Shown: piece after piece, positions 13,472 to 21,842 of the stretch
Position numbering within the stretch: position 1 is the stretch's first letter
How the letters are laid out: every line of letters begins with the position of its first letter
Assembly: GCF_009765785.1 (NCBI RefSeq)
Contig: NZ_LMUT01000009.1
Location: 1-32,094, forward strand
Origin: Granulicella sp. L46
GTDB lineage: Bacteria > Acidobacteriota > Terriglobia > Terriglobales > Acidobacteriaceae
Direction of reading: 5' to 3'
DNA length: 32,094 nucleotides
Made by a program: the position numbers and the translations under genes
Notes under the pieces: model-generated
The model's input: only the letters and a program-made list of their open reading frames with translations
Told to the model about the DNA's origin: nothing
Databases searched by the model: none

Positions 13472-14866
13472 ATGACTGAAAGCAAGAAAACCCCGGCCCG
13501 CCCGACCCTCAAGGCGGTCCGCGGCACCCGCGATCTCCTCCCCGACCAGACCCCCCTCTGGAACCACGTCGAGGCCACCGCCCGCGCCCTCTTCGCCCGC
13601 TACGGCTTCGGCGAAATCCGCACCCCGATCTTCGAAACCACCGAACTCTTCGCCCGCGGCGTAGGCGAAGAAACGGACATCGTCAGCAAAGAAATGTTCA
13701 CCTGGGAGGACCGCGCCCGCGCCGCCAGCGAGAAAGCGCAATCCCTGACGCTCCGCCCCGAATCCACCGCAGGCGTAGTCCGCGCCTACATTGAGCACAA
13801 GTTAGGCGAAACCGGCCAGCTCCAAAAGCTCTACTACATCGGCCCCCAATTCCGCCGCGAGCGTCCTCAGCGAGGCCGCTACCGCCAGTTCTGGCAGATC
13901 GGCGCCGAGGTCATCGGCCCGCAATCCTCCGGCTCCGAATCCCCCCTCCGCGACGCCGAGATCCTCGAGATGCTAGCGTCGTTCCTCGACGAGCTAGGCA
14001 TCCGCGACTGGCGCCTCGAGCTCAACTCCGTAGGCTCCTCCGAGGACCGCGTCCGCTACAACGCCGCCCTCCGCGAAGCCCTGCAACCCGTCAAGCACCT
14101 GCTGTGCGAAGACAACCAGCGCCGCGCGGAAACCAATCCCCTGCGCGTCCTCGACAGCAAGGACGAAGCCGACCAGGACCTCATCAACGCTCTCCCCAAG
14201 ATCGCTGACTACCTAGGCCCGGAATCCGCCGCGCACTTCGCCCAGGTCCTAGCCGCACTAGACGCCTGCGGTGTCCCCTACAACCTAAATCCCCGCCTCG
14301 TCCGCGGCCTCGACTACTACACCCGAACCACCTTCGAGTTCACCGTAACCACCGGCCTGGGCACCCAGAACGCCCTGCTAGGCGGCGGTCGCTACGACGG
14401 CCTCAGCGAGATGCTAGGCGGCCCCAAAGCCCCCGGCATAGGCTTCGCCATAGGCGAAGACCGCCTAATCCTAACCCTCCAAGCCCAGGCCGAAGCCGAC
14501 GCAGCAGCCGCACAAGTGTCCAGTCAGAATACCGGCGAGAATCCGGGTGCCCCTGGTCCCGCTTCTGGGACCTGGGTAAACGGGCGACCCAAACTAGACG
14601 CCTACATCACCCCCCTCGGCGTCGCCCAAAACCCCGCCGCCCTGGCCTTAGCCCGCGAACTCCGCGCCGCCGGCCTCACGGTAGAAGTAGGCGACGGCAC
14701 CTTCAAGCTTCGCAAGTCCTTCGACATAGCCGACACCCTGGCGCGACACATCATCCTCCTGGGCGAAGACGAAGTATCCACCAACATCTACACCCTAAAA
14801 ACCTTCTCCACCGGCGAACAAATCAAGCTTCCCCGAACCGAACTCTTCAAACATCTCGCCAGCTAG
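13472..14866 (+). CDS. hisS: Histidyl-tRNA synthetase
   Basis: The 464-residue product charges tRNA(His) with histidine. It has class II motif 1 (VRGTRDLLPDQTP onward), motif 2 (FRRERPQRGRYRQFWQIGAE, about 128-147), the HisRS-specific LVRGLDYYTRTTFEF segment, motif 3 (GGGRYDGLSEMLGG, then GIGFAIGEDRL) and a C-terminal anticodon-binding domain (from about 373). Between the core and that domain lies an insert of about 20 residues (350-372; PGAPGPASGTW) encoded by a repeat hairpin. All catalytic motifs are intact, so the enzyme should work. No Shine-Dalgarno is seen; TAGACT 9 nt before the ATG suggests a leaderless start. Confidence 0.95.
   Translation: MTESKKTPARPTLKAVRGTRDLLPDQTPLWNHVEATARALFARYGFGEIRTPIFETTELFARGVGEETDIVSKEMFTWEDRARAASEKAQSLTLRPESTAGVVRAYIEHKLGETGQLQKLYYIGPQFRRERPQRGRYRQFWQIGAEVIGPQSSGSESPLRDAEILEMLASFLDELGIRDWRLELNSVGSSEDRVRYNAALREALQPVKHLLCEDNQRRAETNPLRVLDSKDEADQDLINALPKIADYLGPESAAHFAQVLAALDACGVPYNLNPRLVRGLDYYTRTTFEFTVTTGLGTQNALLGGGRYDGLSEMLGGPKAPGIGFAIGEDRLILTLQAQAEADAAAAQVSSQNTGENPGAPGPASGTWVNGRPKLDAYITPLGVAQNPAALALARELRAAGLTVEVGDGTFKLRKSFDIADTLARHIILLGEDEVSTNIYTLKTFSTGEQIKLPRTELFKHLAS
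14543..14577 (+). repeat. Hairpin repeat translated inside hisS
   Basis: CCGGGTGCCCCT precedes a perfect 6-bp stem, GGTCCC (14555-14560) and GGGACC (14567-14572), around GCTTCT, followed by TGGGT. It shares the 13-base core with the intergenic element at 12987-13044. It is in frame and encodes the Gly/Pro/Ala-rich linker of HisRS. Confidence 0.65.
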
Positions 14867-14873
14867 GCGCGCG

Positions 14874-15347
14874 CTAAGGTCTCCGGTAAACCGTAGGCCC
14901 GCGCAGAAAATCCGTCGGCCCCCCAATTGCTGCCCCGGCGATCGCACCGGCCGTGCCGCCGACAGCAGCACAGGCCTCCGTCGATAGCCCAGGGAAAAAG
15001 TCGTTAGGCTTCTCCTGCGCATGACCGACAATCGCGCCCACGCCAGCACCAATACCCAACCCGATTCCCAGGCCGACCAGCGTAGACCGCGTGTACCGCG
15101 TCAGCTTCACGCTCTTTACCTCGGCGCGCACAAACGAATACTGCGAACTCCCCTTCGAACACCGCAGCGTCGCATCATCCACCAAATCGATCGCGCACGT
15201 TTTGCTTTGCTTGTCGCCCGCCACATGCACCCGCGTACCCGCTGGCAGGTGTCTCACCCGATCCCAACTCCCGCCGGTCGCAGTGCTCTGCGCCGCTAAC
15301 GAAGCAGTAACTCCGCACATAAACAGTACGAATATCAATATTTTCAT
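14874..15347 (-). CDS. Exported protein with glycine-zipper segment
   Basis: The 157-residue product has an N-terminal signal peptide (hydrophobic core, ending near SLAAQ). A small beta-rich region with Cys51 and Cys63 (TCAIDLVDDATLRC) follows, then a glycine-zipper hydrophobic stretch (VGLGIGLGIGAGVGAIVGHA) and a second one (GGTAGAIAGAAIGG). Such segments insert in or associate with membranes. Specific function is unknown. It converges on hisS with only 7 bp between stops. Confidence 0.75.
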   Translation of the reverse strand: MKILIFVLFMCGVTASLAAQSTATGGSWDRVRHLPAGTRVHVAGDKQSKTCAIDLVDDATLRCSKGSSQYSFVRAEVKSVKLTRYTRSTLVGLGIGLGIGAGVGAIVGHAQEKPNDFFPGLSTEACAAVGGTAGAIAGAAIGGPTDFLRGPTVYRRP

Positions 15348-15552
15348 GACGCAACTCTAGGCGTATCCAGCAAAATGTCCAGTGCTTTCTTCTGACAAAT
15401 TGTGAAACGACCCTCAATCGCCCAACATCCTCATCGTGCAAACCTTCGCCACAGCGAACAGGTGAAGATCGTGCGAAATGCACGAGTGGGTTGGCTAAGG
15501 TCAAGCGTTACTCTGGAGAAAGAAGATCCTCGCGATAGATTGAGCGACAACC

Positions 15553-17073
15553 ATGACACGCCAAAGAGCGAACCCACGAAGCCTCCTCTACCTTCTCTTT
15601 GGCGCCGCCGTCTACCTCTACGCAAATCTCTTCTTTTCCCCCCGCGTCCCGTTTCTTCTAGGTGGAGACCAGGTCTACTTCTGGACGTACGCGCAACGCA
15701 TGCTCGGCGGCGCACGTGTCTACCAGGACTTCTTCCAGTTCACGCCACCCGGAACGAACTTTGTCTACTTGATTTTCTTCAAGCTCTTCGGCCCCAACGT
15801 GTGGGTGACCAACGCCATTGTCCTCGCACTCGGCATCTCCCTCACCTGGATTTGTTTCTCTATCGCCAGCGAGATCATGAAAGACCGATCCGCCTTGCTC
15901 GCGAGCGTTGTCTTTCTCGTCTTCCTTTACGGAAAGATGCTGAATGCAACGCACCACTGGTTCAGCCTCCTGCTGATCATGGCAGCAGTCAAGGTATTGA
16001 TGGGCGGTCAACGCCCCGCAAGGCTTCTCGGCGCCGGTGCGCTCCTGGGTAGCGCAGCCTTTTTCACCCAGACCCACGGAGCCTTCGCCCTGTTAGCCTG
16101 CGCCACGTGGCTCGCTCTGTCGCACCTCCAGAAGCGAACACCAGGGGTGAATCTCCTAAAGCAGGAAGCCTTCCTGCTCCTCTCCTGCGTCGTCGCATGG
16201 TTTCTGCTGAGTGCGCCGACTCTCGCAGCCGTCGGCTTCCGGCAACTCTGGCACTTTCAAGTCAGCTTTGTGGGCCACACCGCCGTAGTGGCGTCGCTGG
16301 AAGGTGTACCCCTGGGGCTTCCGGCGCCTTTCTCCCTGCACACACTCCCCAGGCTCACCCCATACCTCGCTGTCTACATTCTTCTCCCCGTCATCTATCC
16401 CCTCACTCTCTGGCGATGCTGGCGCCAGCGCAACGACCAGTCGTTCGACCGCGCACGCGTTCTGCTTCTCGCACTCGTAGGAACTGTCCTCTTCGTCGAA
16501 GTCATGGTCAACGTCAACTGGCTCCGGCTTTTTTGCGTAGCCTCCCCCGGCATCATCCTCCTTTTCTGGAACGCCGAGCAATGGAACCTGATCCGGCGCC
16601 CTCTAATCGCCGTCGTGTGGATCGTCTGCGCCCTCCTCGGCATACGACAGGTTCGACTGACGCACCTCCATCAGCATTCGATCCTCCACCTGCCCGGCGG
16701 CACCGCCGCTACGAGTGCGCCTACCGATGAGAAGCTGCGCTGGCTCCAGGCCCACACCACCCCGGGACAGTTCTTCTTCCAGGCCGCGTGGACCAACGTC
16801 TATCTCCCCATGGGGCTCAGCAACCCCGTATTCGTGAGCACCGCCTACGTAGGCGACGGTATGACCTCTGAATACACCGCGCGCACCATCGATGAGTTGG
16901 ACACAAAACGCGTGCAGTTCATCCTCTGGGATCCAAGGTTCGACTCCGCGAGGTACGCCGGCCCGCAGGTGATGCTGTTGCGCGACTATCTCCACAGCAA
17001 CTACACCCAGGTCCAAACCTTCTCGGATGGCGAAACTATCTGGGAGAGAAACGCATCGCCTGGCCGCAACTGA
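15553..17073 (+). CDS. Multi-spanning membrane glycosyltransferase-like protein (GT-C fold)
   Basis: The 506-residue product has about ten hydrophobic segments over its first 370 residues and a soluble C-terminal part. The first external loop contains GGDQVYFW (Asp39) and YQDFFQFTPPGTNF (Asp59), the acidic-motif layout of PMT/ArnT-like GT-C enzymes that use lipid-linked sugars. Probable role: transfer of a sugar to an envelope acceptor outside the cytoplasmic membrane. Neither donor nor acceptor can be assigned, and there is no surrounding glycan cluster. The 205-bp upstream gap shows TAGATT 11 nt before the ATG and no strong Shine-Dalgarno. Confidence 0.78.
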   Translation: MTRQRANPRSLLYLLFGAAVYLYANLFFSPRVPFLLGGDQVYFWTYAQRMLGGARVYQDFFQFTPPGTNFVYLIFFKLFGPNVWVTNAIVLALGISLTWICFSIASEIMKDRSALLASVVFLVFLYGKMLNATHHWFSLLLIMAAVKVLMGGQRPARLLGAGALLGSAAFFTQTHGAFALLACATWLALSHLQKRTPGVNLLKQEAFLLLSCVVAWFLLSAPTLAAVGFRQLWHFQVSFVGHTAVVASLEGVPLGLPAPFSLHTLPRLTPYLAVYILLPVIYPLTLWRCWRQRNDQSFDRARVLLLALVGTVLFVEVMVNVNWLRLFCVASPGIILLFWNAEQWNLIRRPLIAVVWIVCALLGIRQVRLTHLHQHSILHLPGGTAATSAPTDEKLRWLQAHTTPGQFFFQAAWTNVYLPMGLSNPVFVSTAYVGDGMTSEYTARTIDELDTKRVQFILWDPRFDSARYAGPQVMLLRDYLHSNYTQVQTFSDGETIWERNASPGRN

Positions 17074-17140
17074 TCCCTCCGCGTTCTGTCTGCCAGCGCC
17101 AAAGATCGCTGCCGATAGCCCCTCGCATAACAGGCTTTCG

Positions 17141-17146
17141 TACAAT
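17141..17146 (+). promoter_or_regulatory. -10-like TACAAT close to the aspS GTG start
   Basis: TACAAT is followed by 9 nt (AGAAGGATT) and the GTG. An AAGG is present but only 3-4 nt from the start, too close for normal use. The layout favours a leaderless or near-leaderless mRNA. Confidence 0.4.
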
Positions 17147-17155
17147 AGAAGGATT

Positions 17156-19012
17156 GTGACTCTCGACTTTCTAGGTACGCTCCAACGCACGCACACCTGC
17201 GGCGAACTCCGCACCACCCACTCCGGCCAAACCATCACCCTCATGGGTTGGGTCAACCGTCGCCGCGACCACGGCAATCTCATCTTCCTCGATCTCCGCG
17301 ACCGCACCGGCATCACCCAGGTTGTCCTCGACAAGGAAGTCTCCCCCGAAGCCCACGCCAAGGCCGAAGCCGCGCGTCCCGAGTACGTCATCGCCGTCAC
17401 CGGCGTCCTCCGCAACCGCGGCGAAGGCCTCGCCAATCCCAACATGCCCACCGGCGATGTCGAGCTAGTCGCCCACTCCCTCCTGCTCCTCAACGACGCG
17501 AAGACCCCTCCCTTCTCGCCCGCCGAAGACGCCATCGCCAACGAGGAAGTCCGCCTCCAGTACCGCTACATCGACCTCCGCCGCGCCGAGATGCAAAAGA
17601 ACTTCCTCGTCCGCAGCCGCGTCGCCATGGCCATCCGCAACTACCTCGTCTCCCAGGGCTTCCTCGAGATCGAAACCCCCTTCATGACACGCTCCACACC
17701 CGAAGGCGCACGCGACTACCTCGTCCCCAGCCGCGTCCATCCCGGACACTTCTACGCGCTCCCGCAATCGCCGCAAATCTTCAAGCAGATCCTCATGATC
17801 TCCGGCTTTGATCGCTACTTCCAGATCGCCCGCTGCTTCCGCGACGAGGACCTCCGCGCCGACCGTCAGCCCGAGTTCACGCAGATCGATCTCGAGATCA
17901 GCTTCCCCCAGATGTCCACCATCTTCGCCGTCGCCGAAGGCTTCCTCCACGCCGCCTTCCGCGCCGCCGGCATCGAGCTCCCTGACGAGCCCTTCATCCA
18001 GATGACCTACGACCAGGCCATCCAGAAATACGGCATCGACAAACCCGACATGCGCCTTCCTGCCATGGTCGACCTCTCCGCGACCATCACACCCGAACTC
18101 CGCGAGTCCCTCAAGATAGACCCCACGCTCCCCATCCTCGGCTTCACCATCCCCCGCGTCAGCACGCTCTCCGGCACGCAGCGCCGCGGCCTGGTCGACG
18201 AGATCCGCAAGTTCTTCGGCGACTCCGGCCTCGACTTCCTCGATGTCGCACGCCTCCGCACCAACGCCACCTTCGTCCCACTCGCCGAGACCATTGAAGG
18301 CAGGCTCAGCGCCGAGATGTCCCGCTTCAACGGTGTCTCCCACACCTCCGAAGACCTCGCCGTCGTCATCACGCCCAAGCCCGGCACCCCCGCCATGTGG
18401 AACTACGATCCGCAGTGGATCTACAAACGCATCGGCGCTCTTCGCCTCGAGCTCGCAAAGAAATTCGCCGACAAGCACAAGCTCTTCGAACAAACCCAAA
18501 CCGCCGCCGACTTCAAATTTCTCTGGGTCACGGACTTCCCCATGTACGAATGGAACGAGGAAACAAAAACCTGGGACGCCGCGCACCATCCGTTCACCTC
18601 ACCCCACGAGGAAGACATCAAATCCGGCGCGCTCGTCAACGACAAGGGCTCCGTCCGCGCCCTCGCCTACGACGTCGTCCTCAACGGCACCGAGCTAGGC
18701 TCCGGCTCCATCCGTATCCATCGCAAAGACGTTCAGTCTGAGATCTTCCGCTCCCTCGGCATGTCCGACGAAGAAGCCAAGGCCCGCTTCGGCTTCTTCC
18801 TTGACGCGCTCGAGTACGGCACACCTCCGCACGGCGGCATCGCCCTCGGCCTCGATCGCATCGTCATGATCCTCGCCGGCGCGCAATCCCTCCGCGAAGT
18901 CATCGCCTTCCCCAAAACGGCCAAGGCCATCGACCTCATGGTCGACGCACCCACCACCGTAAGCGACGCCCAACTCCGCGAGCTCAGCCTAAGGACCGTC
19001 ACGCGTTCCTAA
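17156..19012 (+). CDS. aspS: Aspartyl-tRNA synthetase (GTG start), probably non-discriminating
   Basis: The 618-residue product is a bacterial-type AspRS: N-terminal OB-fold anticodon domain, class II motif 2 (FRDEDLRADRQPEFTQIDLE), an inserted GAD-type domain (about 300-420) and motif 3 (GGIALGLDRIVMIL). In the anticodon domain it has RRRDHGNLIF with His39, where E. coli has Leu. His here is a known mark of non-discriminating AspRS that also charges tRNA(Asn). A longer frame from 17027 overlaps the previous gene and adds non-homologous residues. The GTG at 17156 gives the usual length, with TACAAT (17141-17146) 9 nt upstream. Confidence 0.95.
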   Translation: MTLDFLGTLQRTHTCGELRTTHSGQTITLMGWVNRRRDHGNLIFLDLRDRTGITQVVLDKEVSPEAHAKAEAARPEYVIAVTGVLRNRGEGLANPNMPTGDVELVAHSLLLLNDAKTPPFSPAEDAIANEEVRLQYRYIDLRRAEMQKNFLVRSRVAMAIRNYLVSQGFLEIETPFMTRSTPEGARDYLVPSRVHPGHFYALPQSPQIFKQILMISGFDRYFQIARCFRDEDLRADRQPEFTQIDLEISFPQMSTIFAVAEGFLHAAFRAAGIELPDEPFIQMTYDQAIQKYGIDKPDMRLPAMVDLSATITPELRESLKIDPTLPILGFTIPRVSTLSGTQRRGLVDEIRKFFGDSGLDFLDVARLRTNATFVPLAETIEGRLSAEMSRFNGVSHTSEDLAVVITPKPGTPAMWNYDPQWIYKRIGALRLELAKKFADKHKLFEQTQTAADFKFLWVTDFPMYEWNEETKTWDAAHHPFTSPHEEDIKSGALVNDKGSVRALAYDVVLNGTELGSGSIRIHRKDVQSEIFRSLGMSDEEAKARFGFFLDALEYGTPPHGGIALGLDRIVMILAGAQSLREVIAFPKTAKAIDLMVDAPTTVSDAQLRELSLRTVTRS

Positions 19013-19151
19013 CACAGCAGTTGGAAGACCGGCGCAAACGAAGTTTCCCATAACACCGTTTTCGGGGAACGGAGCTGTCGCCAAGAGAAATCAGGTTTTC
19101 GTCACTAATCCGCGACCAGCGGCCCGCCGACATATTGGACGGTCTATGTGT

Positions 19152-19886
19152 TCAGTTAAACGCCCCTGAAGATAGTTCTTCTCTTAGCGTTCTGATCTTC
19201 CAAACCCATCGGACCAGCGAGGCAAAGCCAAACAGAGGCACGGCGATCAATATTAGACCTGCCGCGTAGTCGAACCAAGTCGTCCTGTAATCACCGAATA
19301 CTGATTCAAAAGGCCGAAGGTTTAGGAGGATGCCTTCGGAGGATGCTCGCTTTCGAAGGTCTTCGAGAGACTTGAATTCAGTGACTTTGTTTTGCTTTGT
19401 GTCGAGTTCAAAGTAGCTATCTACAAACTTCGACTCCTGCCCTATGCGTCCAAAATAGCCCGTATCGCTTGCTCCAAAGATGAGTGAGTGCGAGACCTGC
19501 AACTGTCGAACCCCGAACACGGCGTCATCTCTTGAGGCGATTGAGCCGTTGCTGGCCTGTGTTTTTGGGTTATAAACCGTGCCTTGGTCGGTGGTGTCGA
19601 TCATGTTCAGAGCGTAGCCGTTAGGGAGAGGCGTTTGCCAGCTGTCGCCTAGGCCTGGATCCCGATCAAAAACTAGCGAGTTCACGCTAGCGTATACAAC
19701 AAACCATGCCCCGGCGAAGAGCGCACACATGAAGGGAAAGAGAGCGGAGGCGACGACAGCTCGCTTCCGGCGTCGTCCGGATCGACTCGTCAGAATGTAA
19801 GCTAGCGCACCGCAGAAGACTGCTCCGATCGACGCAGCCACGATGAACGCTATGACATAAGCGATCAATACGATGCCAATCCCCAT
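19152..19886 (-). CDS. Orphan membrane protein, 244 residues
   Basis: Two hydrophobic segments at the N-terminus (about 4-32 and 43-70) are followed by an extracytoplasmic region of about 140 residues rich in Asp, Ser and Thr, then one C-terminal segment (about 209-230) and a basic tail. I recognise no family. Codons are clearly less GC-biased than in neighbouring genes, and both flanks (19013-19151, 19887-20105) are also AT-richer, so this may be a recent acquisition. Start: the ATG at 19886; an AGGAAG lies about 14 nt upstream, which is far. Confidence 0.7.
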   Translation of the reverse strand: MGIGIVLIAYVIAFIVAASIGAVFCGALAYILTSRSGRRRKRAVVASALFPFMCALFAGAWFVVYASVNSLVFDRDPGLGDSWQTPLPNGYALNMIDTTDQGTVYNPKTQASNGSIASRDDAVFGVRQLQVSHSLIFGASDTGYFGRIGQESKFVDSYFELDTKQNKVTEFKSLEDLRKRASSEGILLNLRPFESVFGDYRTTWFDYAAGLILIAVPLFGFASLVRWVWKIRTLREELSSGAFN

Positions 19887-20105
19887 ATGTTCGTCAGCTT
19901 CCTTTGTCCATCGTCAATTAAAGCGGGTATCAAGACGTTATAAGACATTCGCTAGAAGTAGATATCACACGACTCCTACAGTGCGGAAGGCAAGCTCCTT
20001 GAAATTCGGGTTTTCGGAAACATCATTTATCTGGTTCGCAATGACCCATACCCAAATACGAATCCTCAAGACAATCGCTTGTCCCAAGGCATATCCTGAT
20101 CCCCC

Positions 20106-21842
20106 ATGCGATCGAACCTCCGCACCGCCCCGCTCTACTCTCTCGCCCTTCTCCTCGCATCCGCTCAAGCCCAAACACCGGACTTTGGCCCGAACGTCGC
20201 CGTCTTCTCTTCCTCCACGCCCGCGGCCACCATCCAGGCCGAGATCGATCGCGTCTACGCCATCCAGCAGCACAACGAGTTCGGTCCCCAGCGCAACGCC
20301 TTCCTCTTCCTCCCCGGTGACTATCACCTCGACATCCCCATCGGCTTCTACACCGAAGTAGCTGGCGTCGGCGCAATGCCCGAAGCCACCCACATCTCCG
20401 GCAACGTCCACGTCGACGCCGCCTCCCGCCGCAACAACAACAACGCCACCACCACCTTCTGGCGCTCCGCCGAAAACTTCTCCGTCACGCCGACCAGCGG
20501 CATCATGCAGTGGGCCGTCTCGCAAGCCGTTGCCATGCGCCGTCTCCATATCCACGGCGACCTCGTCCTCCATCAGCACCGCGGCTGGGCCTCCGGCGGC
20601 TGGATGTCCGACACCCTCGTCGACGGCAATGTAGACTCCGGCACGCAACAGCAATGGATCTCCCGCAACAGTGACTGGAAGAGCTGGACCGGCTCCAACT
20701 GGAACATGGTCTTCGTCGGCGTCCCCCATCCTCCCGACGGCGATTGGCCTGTCCCTCCCTACACCAAGGTCGCCCTAACTCCAATCGTCCGTGAAAAGCC
20801 GTACCTCGAAGTCGACGCCTCCAACCACTGGTCCATTTGCGTTCCCGACCTCCGCCACGACACAACTGGCGTCTCCTGGAACACCCCCACTCCCGCCCCG
20901 GCGCGCGCCATCCCCTTCTCCAAGATCTACATCGCGCACCCCGACCGCGACACCGCCGCCACCATCAACGCGCAACTAGCCCACGGCAAACATCTCCTCC
21001 TCACGCCCGGCACCTACAATCTCGACGAGCCCATCCGCGTCACGCATCCCAACACCGTAGTTCTCGGCCTCGGCTTCGCTACCCTGCACCCCACCCACGG
21101 CAACGCCGCCCTCACCACGGCCGACGCCGACGGCATCATCCTCGCCGGCCTCCTCATCGACGCTGGCGAACAACTCTCCCCTGTCCTAATCCAGATCGGC
21201 CCCAACAACTCGTCCGCCCGTCACGAACGCAACCCAATCTCCCTCAGCGACATCTTCTTCCGCGTAGGCGGCGCTGGCATCGGCCGCACCAACATCAATC
21301 TCGAGATCAACAGCAACGACACCCTCGTCGACCACACCTGGATCTGGCGCGCCGACCACGGCGCCGGCGTCGGCTGGGACAAGAACCTCAGCAACAACGG
21401 CCTCGTCGTCAACGGCAACAACGTCACCGTCTACGGCCTCTTCGTAGAACACCATCAGCAGTTCCAGGTCCTCTGGAACGGCAACCACGGCCGCACCTAC
21501 TTCTACCAATCCGAGATCCCCTACGATCCACCCACGCAGGCCGCCTACTCTAGCGCCCCCGCCACCGACGGCTGGGCCTCCTACAAGGTCGCCGACACCG
21601 TCACCGACCACGAAGCCTGGGGCCTCGGCGCCTACAGCGTCTTCACCTATCCCGGCGTCTTCCTCTCCCACGCCATCGAAGCCCCCACCACCCCCAATGT
21701 CCGCTTCCACGACATGATCACCGTCTGTCTCCTAAGCAACGGCGGCATCCGTCACATCATCGACAACCAGGGAGACCCTACCGTCTGCGCACCACCGAAA
21801 CGCGTCGACCCCAAACTCACCCTCTACCCAATCCCTAACTAA
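20106..21842 (+). CDS. Secreted GH55-family beta-1,3-glucanase
   Basis: The 578-residue product has a signal peptide ending at AQA (about residue 22) and twin beta-helix repeats of glycoside hydrolase family 55. Family-like segments include ATIQAEIDRVYAIQQHNEFG, FWRSAENFSV, GWASGGWMSDTLVDG, NDTLVDHTWIWRADHGAGVG and TVTDHEAWGLGAY. Glu503 in DHEAWG corresponds to the general-acid Glu described for bacterial GH55 laminarinases. Expected role: cleavage of beta-1,3-glucans (laminarin, fungal wall glucan) outside the cytoplasm. It has no binding module. Its stop codon overlaps that of the convergent aldo/keto reductase gene. Confidence 0.85.
   Translation: MRSNLRTAPLYSLALLLASAQAQTPDFGPNVAVFSSSTPAATIQAEIDRVYAIQQHNEFGPQRNAFLFLPGDYHLDIPIGFYTEVAGVGAMPEATHISGNVHVDAASRRNNNNATTTFWRSAENFSVTPTSGIMQWAVSQAVAMRRLHIHGDLVLHQHRGWASGGWMSDTLVDGNVDSGTQQQWISRNSDWKSWTGSNWNMVFVGVPHPPDGDWPVPPYTKVALTPIVREKPYLEVDASNHWSICVPDLRHDTTGVSWNTPTPAPARAIPFSKIYIAHPDRDTAATINAQLAHGKHLLLTPGTYNLDEPIRVTHPNTVVLGLGFATLHPTHGNAALTTADADGIILAGLLIDAGEQLSPVLIQIGPNNSSARHERNPISLSDIFFRVGGAGIGRTNINLEINSNDTLVDHTWIWRADHGAGVGWDKNLSNNGLVVNGNNVTVYGLFVEHHQQFQVLWNGNHGRTYFYQSEIPYDPPTQAAYSSAPATDGWASYKVADTVTDHEAWGLGAYSVFTYPGVFLSHAIEAPTTPNVRFHDMITVCLLSNGGIRHIIDNQGDPTVCAPPKRVDPKLTLYPIPN

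Noticed and set aside
17465..18589. 374-codon frame antisense to aspS
   Set aside because: Same shadow effect; low-complexity Asp/Gly/Glu/Val composition, and aspS is certain.
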